23,004 bases of DNA from an uncultured Candidatus Saccharibacteria bacterium (GTDB lineage: Bacteria; Patescibacteriota; Saccharimonadia; Saccharimonadales; Saccharimonadaceae): the NCBI GenBank assembly GCA_938036825.1, contig CALHWD010000016.1, positions 1-23,004 of the forward strand, read 5' to 3'. The notes under the pieces are model-generated. The model worked only from the letters and a program-made list of their open reading frames with translations, did not search any database and had not been told where the DNA came from. The stretch's first letter is position 1; each line of letters starts with the position of its first letter. The position numbers and the translations under genes are program-made. This document shows, piece after piece, positions 1 to 5,228 of the stretch.

Positions 1-270
1 GATAAAGATAAAGATAAGAAGATAAAGAATAGATAAATAGAGATATAAAGATATAAGAATAGATAAATAAATTGAGATAAGTATAGCTAGAGATGAATAG
101 AGAGATAGATAGAAATATAGATAAGGATATAGATAGAGAAATATAGAGAAAGAGATGTATAGAAATAGATAAATAGTAGAGAAAGAAAGTTATAGAGATA
201 AAGAGAGATGAGTATAAAGATATACATGGAGAATAGATATAGTATCGAGATATATTGATATATAGAAACA
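1..270. repeat. GATA-rich low-complexity tract, nearly C-free on the + strand
   Basis: Degenerate short units such as GATAAA, GATAGA and GATATA fill this stretch. I count only two C residues in the first 240 bases of the + strand, so the minus strand is nearly G-free. No convincing coding frame is present; the minus-strand frame crossing it encodes only Ile/Tyr/Ser/Leu-rich low-complexity residues. The tract runs off the left edge of the window, so its full length is unknown. It ends abruptly at about 270, where normal composition resumes. Confidence 0.8.
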
Positions 271-425
271 TGCTTATTGTAGCGCGTATACTGTGAGCAG
301 TATGAGAAAGGAGTAAAGCGCTCAGCTTCAGATAGACACACTTTGACTTGCCCGATCAAATATGGCACACTTGAGGGTGGTGGGGCGACCAGCGCCTCAA
401 GGATACGCATGGAAGGAGAACTCTC
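271..425 (+). promoter_or_regulatory. Leader region of the small membrane protein gene
   Basis: After the low-complexity tract, TATACT at 287-292 is a possible -10 box, but I see no good -35. AAGGAG at about 412-417 is a clear Shine-Dalgarno site for the ATG at 426. Nothing else is recognisable in this stretch. Confidence 0.35.
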
Positions 426-752
426 ATGCACAACAGGAAGAACGCATGGGACAGTCGTTCCATGCGTCGTGAAGCCAGAAAGGCGCGTAACGTTGCGCCG
501 TTCTGGCTGGTTGCTATTGGCTCTTGGGCGGGTGTACCGCTCGGGAGCTACATTATGCTGTTCCACTTCGGTGGGACGGCATTTGAGCGTCACGAGCTGC
601 CTTGGCTCGTGATGTATCTCACGTGGCTCCTCTTCGGAGGAGCCATCGTGGCAGGCCAGCGCCTGCCGAAGGCTTCGGGGCTGCTGCTCATTACAGCGGC
701 CGCCATTGGAGGGATTTTCATTTCCCTCCTCGCCTGGGGGCTTTCTATTTAG
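426..752 (+). CDS. Small three-helix membrane protein, unknown function
   Basis: This 108-residue protein has a very basic N-terminus (residues 3-21, many Arg/Lys) followed by three hydrophobic segments at about 24-45, 59-78 and 83-106. By the positive-inside rule the N-terminus should be cytoplasmic. The start is supported by AAGGAG about 8 bases upstream of the ATG. The gene is followed within 30 bases by a strong intrinsic terminator, so it is its own transcription unit and not the head of an atp operon, even though atpC is the next gene. I do not recognise the family. An AtpI-like role would be a guess from position only. Confidence 0.6.
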   Translation: MHNRKNAWDSRSMRREARKARNVAPFWLVAIGSWAGVPLGSYIMLFHFGGTAFERHELPWLVMYLTWLLFGGAIVAGQRLPKASGLLLITAAAIGGIFISLLAWGLSI

Positions 753-779
753 AAACCTCGGGTCGCCTCTTACCACCAA

Positions 780-830
780 GGGCGGGTTGAGCAGTGCCGT
801 TTGGCTTACTGCTCCCCGCCCTTTTCTCTT
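780..830 (+). terminator. Intrinsic terminator
   Basis: GGGCGGG-tt-GAGCAGT (780-795) pairs with ACTGCTCCCCGCCC (808-821), leaving a 12-base loop and a small bulge. CTTTTCTCTT follows directly. It ends the transcript of the small membrane protein and separates it from atpC. Confidence 0.88.
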
Positions 831-881
831 GCTTGAAATAAAAATCACCCTGCCTTCTACCTCGCTTTTTCTCTGCTACTC

Positions 882-890
882 TGCTATAGT
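882..890 (+). promoter_or_regulatory. Extended -10 of atpC, predicts a leaderless mRNA
   Basis: TGC-TATAGT ends 6 bases before the ATG at 897, so transcription should begin at or next to the start codon. No well-placed Shine-Dalgarno site fits in the gap. Confidence 0.65.
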
Positions 891-896
891 AAGGCT

Positions 897-1328
897 ATGG
901 ATTTAGAACTTGTGACACTGACTGGTAGCAAGCTACACGAGACTGTGTATGAGGTGATGCTACCGACGCCGGAGGGGCAGATTGCGGTCTTCCCAGGGCA
1001 CGAACCACTGGTAACTCTGGCAGTGCCAGGTGTTGTAGCGGTGCGTCGCGCCAAAGACGACAGTGACGACCAGCTGGAATACTTTGCTATCTCTGGTGGA
1101 GTGGTCGAGATTAGCCAGACAAAGGTACGCATCTTGGTCGACGAAGCCGAGCATGGCGACGATATCATTGAGGCTGAGAGTAAAGCCGCTCTTGAGCGCG
1201 CTCTCAAGCAGCGCGATAATGCTAGTACTCAGGTGGAGCTCGAAAAAGCGCACCAGCTGGTCGACCGCCATGCCGTGCGCCTGAAGGTGGCTGGCCTGCG
1301 CCGACGCCACAACAAGCACCGCGTATAA
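897..1328 (+). CDS. atpC: F1Fo ATP synthase epsilon subunit
   Basis: The epsilon subunit is part of the F1 central stalk and couples rotation to catalysis. The 143 residues match the family in length. The N-terminal beta-sandwich covers about 1-88, with the typical 'P.G.I.VFPGHEPLVT' loop (about 24-42) and the 'ISGGVVEI' strand (about 66-73). Residues about 90-143 form a charged helical tail ending in Arg/Lys/His. The ATG at 897 lies just 6 bases after an extended -10, so the mRNA is probably leaderless. No atpD (beta subunit) lies upstream within the window; the preceding gene is unrelated and terminated. This atpC is therefore separated from the usual AGDC order and has its own promoter. 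A carbonic-anhydrase-like gene follows 44 bases downstream. Confidence 0.9.
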   Translation: MDLELVTLTGSKLHETVYEVMLPTPEGQIAVFPGHEPLVTLAVPGVVAVRRAKDDSDDQLEYFAISGGVVEISQTKVRILVDEAEHGDDIIEAESKAALERALKQRDNASTQVELEKAHQLVDRHAVRLKVAGLRRRHNKHRV

Positions 1329-1372
1329 AACACATTGATGACAGAGACAAGCGCAGAGAGGCAGATTGCATA

Positions 1373-2314
1373 ATGACAGAATTTTATCCTCCCCATCCAT
1401 CATTACCAGATGGGACGTATGATTATCGGCGTGATGGCGAAGCTACGGGTGATTGCTATGAACGGCCTGTTGTATCCTACGAGCTCGGTGATGAGTATGG
1501 TCTTGGTGATCTTACCACACCAGAGTGGCCCCGCAGAGCAGAGTTTATTCATGAGCTCGGTGAACACTATGTGCCAGCAGTACAGAACATCATTGGCGCG
1601 TGCATGGATGGCCGACCCGGCAGCACAGCGGAAGCAGTGCCAAATGGTGCAGGCGGTGGCTTGCTCTACTTGGTGGCAGATCGATTGGTACGCGGTGATA
1701 GTGACCCTATTGATGAAGCGAATACCCGCGTTCTGGGGCAGATTGGCCAGATACCGGCGACGGTGCACGTCCACCGGGATGACCATGCTCATGGCGAGCA
1801 AGCTGGCTGCGCTGCGGCCGACAAAGTGGGTGCGATCTTTACCATCATTGCTCAGCATGGTGAGCAATTGCGCAGCCTAGCCACTGAGCTTGGCCTTGGT
1901 AGCGATAGTAGCGACGAAGCCCACCAGCAGATCATTCGCCATGCAGCAGATGAGTCCAAGCTTGTTATGGCTAGTGGCAACGATCTTGTGGCAATGGTCG
2001 ACGCGCAGCTAGCAAAGAGTGCTGAGCCTACTGGTGCTCACACCGATATGTTGCACGGTAGCCACCATGAGGCGGTGGTGGTGATGAATCAGCGCGCTGG
2101 GATGACGCTCGACCGCCAGGCCTTAGCACAGGAGTTTAATCAACAGTACCAGGCCTTCAATATCGACACGTGGGCCTTTGCACCCTCAGCCGAGGCACTC
2201 TACCCAGATGACCCAACTGCCCAGCAGCAGGCCTCCACTGCCATGCTCTACTACAACCTTGCTGCCATCATGGCGCTGTGTGGCCCACGCATGACGGTGA
2301 TGGTGCTTGCGTAA
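1373..2314 (+). CDS. Putative carbonic-anhydrase-like metalloprotein (cadmium/beta-CA type ligands)
   Basis: This 313-residue protein is predicted soluble, with no signal peptide. It carries a Cys-x-Asp-x-Arg motif (C77, D79, R81, within 'ACMDGRPGS'), which resembles the metal-binding and active-site motif of beta-type and cadmium carbonic anhydrases. A His-rich stretch follows (H132, H134, H138, H140) and then C146. C77, H140 and C146 could form the Cys/His/Cys metal site of those families. The glycine-rich 'NGAGGG' (91-96) lies between them. Reversible CO2 hydration is inferred from this pattern alone; overall similarity is too low for me to be sure. A weak AGAGAGG site lies about 11 bases before the ATG. 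The gene follows atpC by 44 bases on the same strand and may share its promoter. Confidence 0.5.
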   Translation: MTEFYPPHPSLPDGTYDYRRDGEATGDCYERPVVSYELGDEYGLGDLTTPEWPRRAEFIHELGEHYVPAVQNIIGACMDGRPGSTAEAVPNGAGGGLLYLVADRLVRGDSDPIDEANTRVLGQIGQIPATVHVHRDDHAHGEQAGCAAADKVGAIFTIIAQHGEQLRSLATELGLGSDSSDEAHQQIIRHAADESKLVMASGNDLVAMVDAQLAKSAEPTGAHTDMLHGSHHEAVVVMNQRAGMTLDRQALAQEFNQQYQAFNIDTWAFAPSAEALYPDDPTAQQQASTAMLYYNLAAIMALCGPRMTVMVLA

Positions 2315-2531
2315 TGTTGTGTTGTAAGTTTATTAAGTGGTGGGGATTGAGCCTAGATCTTGAAACTTCCCTACAGCTATGAACGTGAGAGTTACTTTTC
2401 CTGCTTCATAGATAAAGAATATCTAAAGTATAGCCGCTTACCTATGTAGATGCAAAACTAGCGCTCTCGTTCGTCCTCATGACGATATAATTTGAGGATA
2501 TCACCCTCCTCTACCATAGCACAAACACCAT

Positions 2532-3518
2532 CTATTCAGATGTGCGCATAGTCTCATGCCATCGGTGGATAACGCGCCGCGCTTCGACCGTGCTGGTGGT
2601 GTGCATCAGCTGGTCGCGCAGCTCCTTGGCGCCATCGAAGTCGCGAATGTAGATCTTGTAGAAGCGTTTGAGCGTCTCGTATGGCCGTCCTAGCTGTGGC
2701 TGCCAGTGGTCGAAGAGATCGAGGTGGTAGCGAAGGAGGGCGAAGTTGCGCTGCACCAGAGAGCCAGCACTCTGCACTGCATCGTCGGCGTGCGGCGCAA
2801 AGCAAAATGGATCGGCAAACACCCCGCGGCCAATCATCACCCCATTGACGCCCGGGTGGGTTGCCACCAGTGCCATGCCATGCGCCCGATCGCGAATATC
2901 GCCATTGATGGTGAGCAGCGTCTGCGGCGCAATCGCATCGCGCAGCGCCACGATATCATCGATGAGCTCATAGTGCGCCGCTACCTTGCTCATCTCCTTC
3001 TTGGTACGCAAGTGGATAGTGAGGTTGATGATATCTTGCTGAAGCAGCGTCGTGAGCCATGCCCGCCACTCGTCCACAGCACTATAGCCAAGGCGGGTTT
3101 TAACGCTGACTGGCAGACCAGCCGTCTTGGCCGCGGCAATAGCGGCTATTGCAACGTCTGGATTGCGAATCAGCGCCGCTCCCCCACTCTTGATAGCACT
3201 CTTAGCAGGGCAGCCCATATTAATATCGATCCCTGCAAAACCCAGGCGTGCACAGTGCTGGGTAAACTGCTCCATATCGCCTGGCTCGCCACCCCAGATC
3301 TGCGCCACCAAGGGATGCTCATCATCTGTCTTGACGAGCCGCCCAGCAATTGCCCTGTCACCAGCGTGTACCCAGCCCGTCGCATTAGCAAACTCAGTAA
3401 AAAACACATCGGGCGCACCAGCCCGCTCCACCACGTGGCGAAATACCACATCCGTCACCGCCTCCATCGGTGCCAAAATAAAAAATGGCTGCGGCAAATC
3501 ATTCCAAAACGACGTCAT
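2532..3518 (-). CDS. tRNA-dihydrouridine synthase (Dus family, FMN-dependent)
   Basis: The enzyme reduces uridine to dihydrouridine in the tRNA D-loop using FMN and NADPH. The TIM-barrel hallmarks are all present in 328 residues: 'LAPMEAVTD' near the N-terminus (15-23), the catalytic Cys in 'NMGCP' (C103), 'SVKTRLGY' with FMN-binding Lys (K140), 'IHLRTK' with H169 where most relatives have HGRT, and 'INGDI' (204-208) followed by 'GVMIGRGVFADPF'. The C-terminal helical domain is short. The ATG at 3518 lies 8 bases after an extended -10, so this is a predicted leaderless gene. The subtype (A/B/C) cannot be assigned safely. It lies directly downstream of the tRNA-like RNA locus on the same strand but has its own promoter. 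Confidence 0.92.
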   Translation of the reverse strand: MTSFWNDLPQPFFILAPMEAVTDVVFRHVVERAGAPDVFFTEFANATGWVHAGDRAIAGRLVKTDDEHPLVAQIWGGEPGDMEQFTQHCARLGFAGIDINMGCPAKSAIKSGGAALIRNPDVAIAAIAAAKTAGLPVSVKTRLGYSAVDEWRAWLTTLLQQDIINLTIHLRTKKEMSKVAAHYELIDDIVALRDAIAPQTLLTINGDIRDRAHGMALVATHPGVNGVMIGRGVFADPFCFAPHADDAVQSAGSLVQRNFALLRYHLDLFDHWQPQLGRPYETLKRFYKIYIRDFDGAKELRDQLMHTTSTVEARRVIHRWHETMRTSE

Positions 3519-3526
3519 ATCAAGCT

Positions 3527-3535
3527 ATTATAACA
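3527..3535 (-). promoter_or_regulatory. Extended -10 of the dus gene
   Basis: On the minus strand this reads TGT-TATAAT and ends 8 bases before the ATG at 3518. Transcription should start within two bases of the start codon. Confidence 0.7.
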
Positions 3536-3553
3536 CAATTGATCAGGGGAGAG

Positions 3554-3604
3554 GCCCCGCACCCACGCTTTATGCGTAGATGGGTACCACGGTGGGTGCG
3601 GGGC
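3554..3604 (-). ncRNA. 13-bp perfect hairpin closing the structured RNA
   Basis: GCCCCGCACCCAC at 3554-3566 is exactly complementary to GTGGGTGCGGGGC at 3592-3604, with a 25-base loop that holds a smaller hairpin (ACGC/GCGT around ATAAA on the minus strand). No T-run follows on either strand, so it is not a simple intrinsic terminator. It may be the 3' end structure of the minus-strand RNA starting near 3865. Confidence 0.5.
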
Positions 3605-3605
3605 G

Positions 3606-3687
3606 ATGTGAGCAAAATATGGTCTTATAGACCACCCCCTTCCTGGGGTCAACTCTCCAAGGTATTTCCTTGGAGAAGTACTCACAT
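3606..3687 (-). ncRNA. 82-nt cloverleaf-shaped module of perfect stems
   Basis: ATGTGAG (3606-3612) pairs with CTCACAT (3681-3687), closing a module with three hairpins: GGTC/GACC at 3621-3633, ACCCC/GGGGT at 3634-3649 and CTCCAAGG/CCTTGGAG at 3655-3675. Such a 7-bp closing stem with three arms imitates a tRNA cloverleaf, but there is no T-loop or D-loop consensus. On the minus strand it directly follows the tRNA-like element, two bases from its 3' end. Confidence 0.5.
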
Positions 3688-3689
3688 AG

Positions 3690-3790
3690 CTGGGATGGCA
3701 GGAATCGAACCTGCGACGAGAGTCCCTTCACATGCTTATCACCATCGACAAGCAAACCTCTCGTACCCCTCAACCAAACGGGGCATCCCA
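3690..3790 (-). ncRNA. tRNA-like RNA 1: intact elbow, abnormal anticodon arm
   Basis: Read on the minus strand, TGGGATG (3790-3784) pairs with CATCCCA (3697-3691) as a 7-bp acceptor stem, with G at 3690 in the discriminator position. The D-arm is CCCC/GGGG with a 10-base loop containing GG. The T-arm is GCAGGTTCGATTCCTGC (3714-3698), a perfect consensus. In place of a 5-bp/7-base anticodon arm there is ACGAGAG/CTCTCGT (7 bp), an internal loop, TGCTT/AAGCA (5 bp) and a 12-base loop, and the variable loop is essentially missing. Position 8 is C, not T. No CCA is encoded. It could be a tRNA mimic of the bacterial Y-RNA (YrlA) kind, a tRNA with an intron in the anticodon loop, or a decayed tRNA. 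I see no anticodon that supports a standard tRNA. Confidence 0.55.
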
Positions 3791-3812
3791 GGTCGGTCGC
3801 CATTGACCGACC
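3791..3812 (-). ncRNA. 8-bp hairpin abutting tRNA-like RNA 1
   Basis: GGTCGGTC (3791-3798) and GACCGACC (3805-3812) are exact complements with a 6-base loop. The hairpin ends at the base next to the 5' end of the tRNA-like acceptor stem, so the helices could stack. Confidence 0.5.
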
Positions 3813-3816
3813 ACTC

Positions 3817-3861
3817 CTTACAAAAACTCAAGCCGGAGCAGTGCCGGCGAATTTTTGCAAG
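3817..3861. terminator. Long hairpin with T-runs on both sides (bidirectional terminator or RNA 5' stem)
   Basis: GCCGG (3832-3836) and CCGGC (3844-3848) form the core; CAAAAA (3821-3826) pairs with TTTTTG (3852-3857), and CCTT/AAGG extends it. This fits a bidirectional intrinsic terminator. However, the consensus minus-strand promoter at 3872-3900 lies just upstream, so on that strand the hairpin may be the 5' stem of the RNA, or an attenuator. Confidence 0.55.
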
Positions 3862-3871
3862 GATAGAGGTA

Positions 3872-3900
3872 ATTGTAATCTACCTAGCGAGAATTGTCAA
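3872..3900 (-). promoter_or_regulatory. Consensus sigma-70-type promoter for the structured RNA
   Basis: TTGACA (3900-3895), a 17-base spacer and TACAAT (3877-3872), all on the minus strand. The spacer contains CTCGC three bases after the -35. Transcription should start near 3865 and run through the hairpins and tRNA-like RNA 1, giving an RNA of about 310 nt if it ends at the 13-bp hairpin. No ORF is served before dus, which has its own promoter. Confidence 0.75.
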
Positions 3901-4057
3901 GTAGTGAGCGCCTCTGAATTTTACAGCTATACCACGGTTACGTACCAGTCCTTGATATCCCCTGCTCGCGCGTTAGGGCCTGTCGATATCCAAGACTTGC
4001 TCTGATGGTCTGTATGTTAACTTCTCGATTAGTTATACATAAGTTCAATATATCTCT

Positions 4058-4106
4058 AAAAAAGGAAGAAGCTCCTGCCTCAACGCATGATGCGGATGCA
4101 GGAGCT
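4058..4106 (-). terminator. Intrinsic terminator of the second structured RNA
   Basis: AGCTCCTGC (4070-4078) pairs with GCAGGAGCT (4098-4106), with an inner CGCAT/ATGCG stem. On the minus strand the hairpin is followed by TCTTCC and six T residues (4063-4058). It ends a transcript coming from tRNA-like RNA 2. Confidence 0.82.
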
Positions 4107-4367
4107 CGGGAGAGACTACAAGCGGTTCTGCTCGTTCTGGCGGGTGGCCAGGGCGCGAGTGAATCTCGCGAGTCTCACGTGTTTTAAAGAAGTCTCCGTG
4201 GCAGGTGCACGGTGCGCGGTAATAAACGCGCAGCATGAGACTTCTCGATCATCGCCTCCCAAGTGGCGACGATACCGCCTACCCCCTCTTGATTCCCGAC
4301 AAGGGGTAGCCTACGGCGGTTGCTATAGCGATGCTCAACGCAAGAGAGCGGAGTATTTGCTATATAG
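4107..4367 (-). ncRNA. Hairpin-rich body of the second structured RNA
   Basis: This gene-free stretch contains, with no mismatches in the stems: CGCGAG/CTCGCG (4154-4170), AGAAGTCTC/GAGACTTCT (4188-4245) enclosing TGCGCG/CGCGCA (4213-4232), and ACCGCC+TACCCC/GGGGTA+GGCGGT (4274-4320). It lies between tRNA-like RNA 2 and a strong terminator on the same strand, so a transcript of about 390 nt from about 4444 to 4058 is predicted. I looked for the hallmarks of tmRNA, RNase P RNA and SRP RNA and found none. Confidence 0.5.
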
Positions 4368-4437
4368 CGGAGATAGCAGGAATCGAACCTGCCGATGTGT
4401 GCAAGGCACACGTAGCGGGGCCTGACCCCATACCTCC
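4368..4437 (-). ncRNA. tRNA-like RNA 2: short D-loop, no standard anticodon loop
   Basis: On the minus strand GGAGGTA (4437-4431) pairs with TATCTCC (4375-4369) as an acceptor stem with one G-T pair, and G at 4368 is the discriminator base. T8 is present. The D-arm is GGGG/CCCC closing the 5-base loop TCAGG. The middle arm is GTGTGC/GCACAC closing the triloop CTT; forcing a 7-base loop gives a C at position 33. The T-arm GCAGGTTCGATTCCTGC is identical to that of tRNA-like RNA 1, and the 29 bases covering acceptor 3' strand, T-arm and 3' flank differ at only a few positions between the two. At 69 nt plus discriminator it is shorter than normal tRNAs. A decayed tRNA is the main alternative. Confidence 0.55.
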
Positions 4438-4450
4438 AGTGACGGATAGG

Positions 4451-4479
4451 TGTATAGCCTTATTCTGCTATACTTAACA
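4451..4479 (-). promoter_or_regulatory. Possible weak promoter of tRNA-like RNA 2
   Basis: TATACA (4456-4451, minus strand) lies 13 bases before the tRNA-like 5' end, which would leave a leader of about 6 bases. The -35 region (TGTTAA at 4479-4474) is poor. Read-through from the zinc-ribbon gene is an alternative source of transcript. Confidence 0.3.
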
Positions 4480-4489
4480 CCTATTCTCT

Positions 4490-4509
4490 CAGCCTCGCAC
4501 GTGAGGCTG
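4490..4509. other. Perfect 7-bp hairpin, CAGCCTC/GAGGCTG
   Basis: A clean hairpin with a 6-base loop between the zinc-ribbon gene and tRNA-like RNA 2. No T-run follows on either strand, so it is more likely a processing or stability element than a terminator. Confidence 0.4.
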
Positions 4510-4518
4510 ACCGCTGCT

Positions 4519-4550
4519 AAGGGTGAAGTTTATATATAACCTTCACCCTT
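4519..4550 (-). other. 10-bp hairpin overlapping the zinc-ribbon stop codon
   Basis: AAGGGTGAAG (4519-4528) and CTTCACCCTT (4541-4550) are exact complements. The TAA stop of the zinc-ribbon ORF (4530-4532) lies in the loop. There is no T-run, so termination here is uncertain. Confidence 0.5.
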
Positions 4551-4706
4551 ACATTTGGAGCATGGCCTTGAGGTCATACTACCACGACCACCGATACCAA
4601 AAGTACCGGTGCCGTCGCAAGCAGGGCATCTTGTTTTGCCCTGCTTAGTCTTCCTAGCCGTCGCATCTTGGCGACGGCTATCTTCCGATTTAAAGAAGAA
4701 AGACAT
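4530..4706 (-). CDS. 58-residue zinc-ribbon protein with DnaJ-type CxxCxGxG motifs
   Basis: Two motifs, 'CPACDGTG' (27-34) and 'CSKCKGEG' (49-56), form one complete DnaJ-type zinc-binding site in a protein that is otherwise a short basic N-terminus. It has no J-domain, so it is not a DnaJ chaperone; a structural or nucleic-acid/protein-binding role is inference. AGGAGGT precedes the chosen ATG (4706) at normal distance. An upstream in-frame ATG exists but would place the Shine-Dalgarno site inside the gene. The coding region itself holds three 10-bp perfect hairpins (4619-4646, 4655-4680, 4519-4550), which is unusual for an mRNA this small. The leader is also strongly structured and carries a consensus promoter. 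Confidence 0.65.
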   Translation of the reverse strand: MSFFFKSEDSRRQDATARKTKQGKTRCPACDGTGTFGIGGRGSMTSRPCSKCKGEGYI

Positions 4707-4838
4707 GAGGTATTCACCTCCTCTCCGCCGAAGCCTCGGCAGAATTGTCGGTGAACCCTTTTTCAAGGACGCTCTCGTGCTGAGCGTCTCGAGATAGCCA
4801 CATCGGGTAGCTACCAGGGTTCACTCAGTTTCGAGCTG
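4707..4838 (-). promoter_or_regulatory. Structured 5' leader of the zinc-ribbon gene, possible riboswitch or thermosensor
   Basis: From a predicted start near 4838, GTGAACCCT (4751-4759) pairs with AGGGTTCAC (4816-4824) to close a 74-nt multi-branch domain with GACGCTC/GAGCGTC (4768-4788) and TAGC/GCTA (4795-4813) arms. Next comes GCCGA/TCGGC (4727-4740), then GAGGT/ACCTC (4707-4720), which hides the AGGAGGT Shine-Dalgarno site and ends at the base next to the ATG. A closing helix with branches followed by a ribosome-site hairpin is the layout of a translational riboswitch. I do not recognise a known aptamer class. Confidence 0.5.
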
Positions 4839-4844
4839 TTACTA

Positions 4845-4873
4845 TATATACCAATATACAGCGAGATTGTCAA
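4845..4873 (-). promoter_or_regulatory. Consensus promoter of the zinc-ribbon gene
   Basis: TTGACA (4873-4868), a 17-base spacer and TATATA (4850-4845) on the minus strand. The spacer reads AT-CTCGC-TG-TATATTGG and closely resembles that of the promoter at 13351-13379. Confidence 0.75.
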
Positions 4874-5010
4874 TCAATATACGCATGTCTTGCAGAGATT
4901 CTCGTTTTGTTCTTACGTTCTGTTTCATTCTATGTACTATTCGCAACAAATGACAGACGACGCGGATTTATTGCACTCAGACAGTCTTACGCTCCCGCTG
5001 TAAGGATCAG

Positions 5011-5038
5011 ATAAAAATAAGCAGAGATAATTTTCTCT
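5011..5038 (-). terminator. Intrinsic terminator downstream of the helicase gene
   Basis: On the minus strand AGAGA (5038-5034) and TCTCT (5027-5023) form a short stem followed by GC and TTATTTTTAT. It lies about 190 bases after the helicase stop codon, so the helicase mRNA probably includes the small reading frame at 5037-5150. Confidence 0.55.
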
Positions 5039-5150
5039 AGGAAAACTCACCCACCAGCGCAAGAGAGAATGCCGCATATACTACACCAAAATGTTTCGGC
5101 CAGGGTAGCAAAAAGAGCTTGTCCATGTGCTTAGCTATTAGCCACTCCAT
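5037..5150 (-). CDS. Possible 37-residue hydrophobic peptide in frame after the helicase stop
   Basis: A reading frame opens with ATG at 5150, preceded by AGGAG at a short distance, and encodes 37 residues. It begins 'MEWLIAKHMDKLF' and ends with a hydrophobic stretch of about 15 residues, so it could be one short membrane helix. It is in the same frame as the helicase gene; only one stop codon (TAG at 5229-5231) separates the helicase from an open frame of 63 codons running to 5039. It may be a real small protein, a read-through tail or chance. Length alone cannot decide. Confidence 0.28.
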   Translation of the reverse strand: MEWLIAKHMDKLFLLPWPKHFGVVYAAFSLALVGEFS

Positions 5151-5228
5151 TCTCTCCTGCAGCGCGTTGCAGCAAGGGTGTATAGCGAGTACATTGCCTA
5201 TTGCGTCACAAGTGCTTGCGCTTAGCGG

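Noticed and set aside
87..848. Long minus-strand ORF
   Set aside because: Its C-terminal third is low-complexity translation of the GATA tract, and the remainder overlaps the membrane-protein gene and its terminator.
2458..2517. 19-residue minus-strand ORF with protein-like composition just after dus
   Set aside because: Too short, no ribosome site at the right distance and no other support; the rest of 2315-2531 holds only a weak TCCTCA/TGAGGA inverted repeat without a T-run.
2706..3533. Plus-strand ORF of 275 codons opposite dus
   Set aside because: Antisense shadow of a clear Dus-family gene, with a Cys/His-rich sequence and no family features.
3690..4437. Ordinary tRNA genes
   Set aside because: T-arm and acceptor stems are perfect, but no placement of the middle arm gives a 5-bp stem, a 7-base loop and T33 together, so I list them as tRNA-like.
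3554..4440. tmRNA (one-piece or permuted)
   Set aside because: Length and a T-arm fit, but there is no TTCGAC-type 5' motif and no credible tag frame, and each T-arm already has its own acceptor 5' strand close upstream, which excludes a permuted gene.
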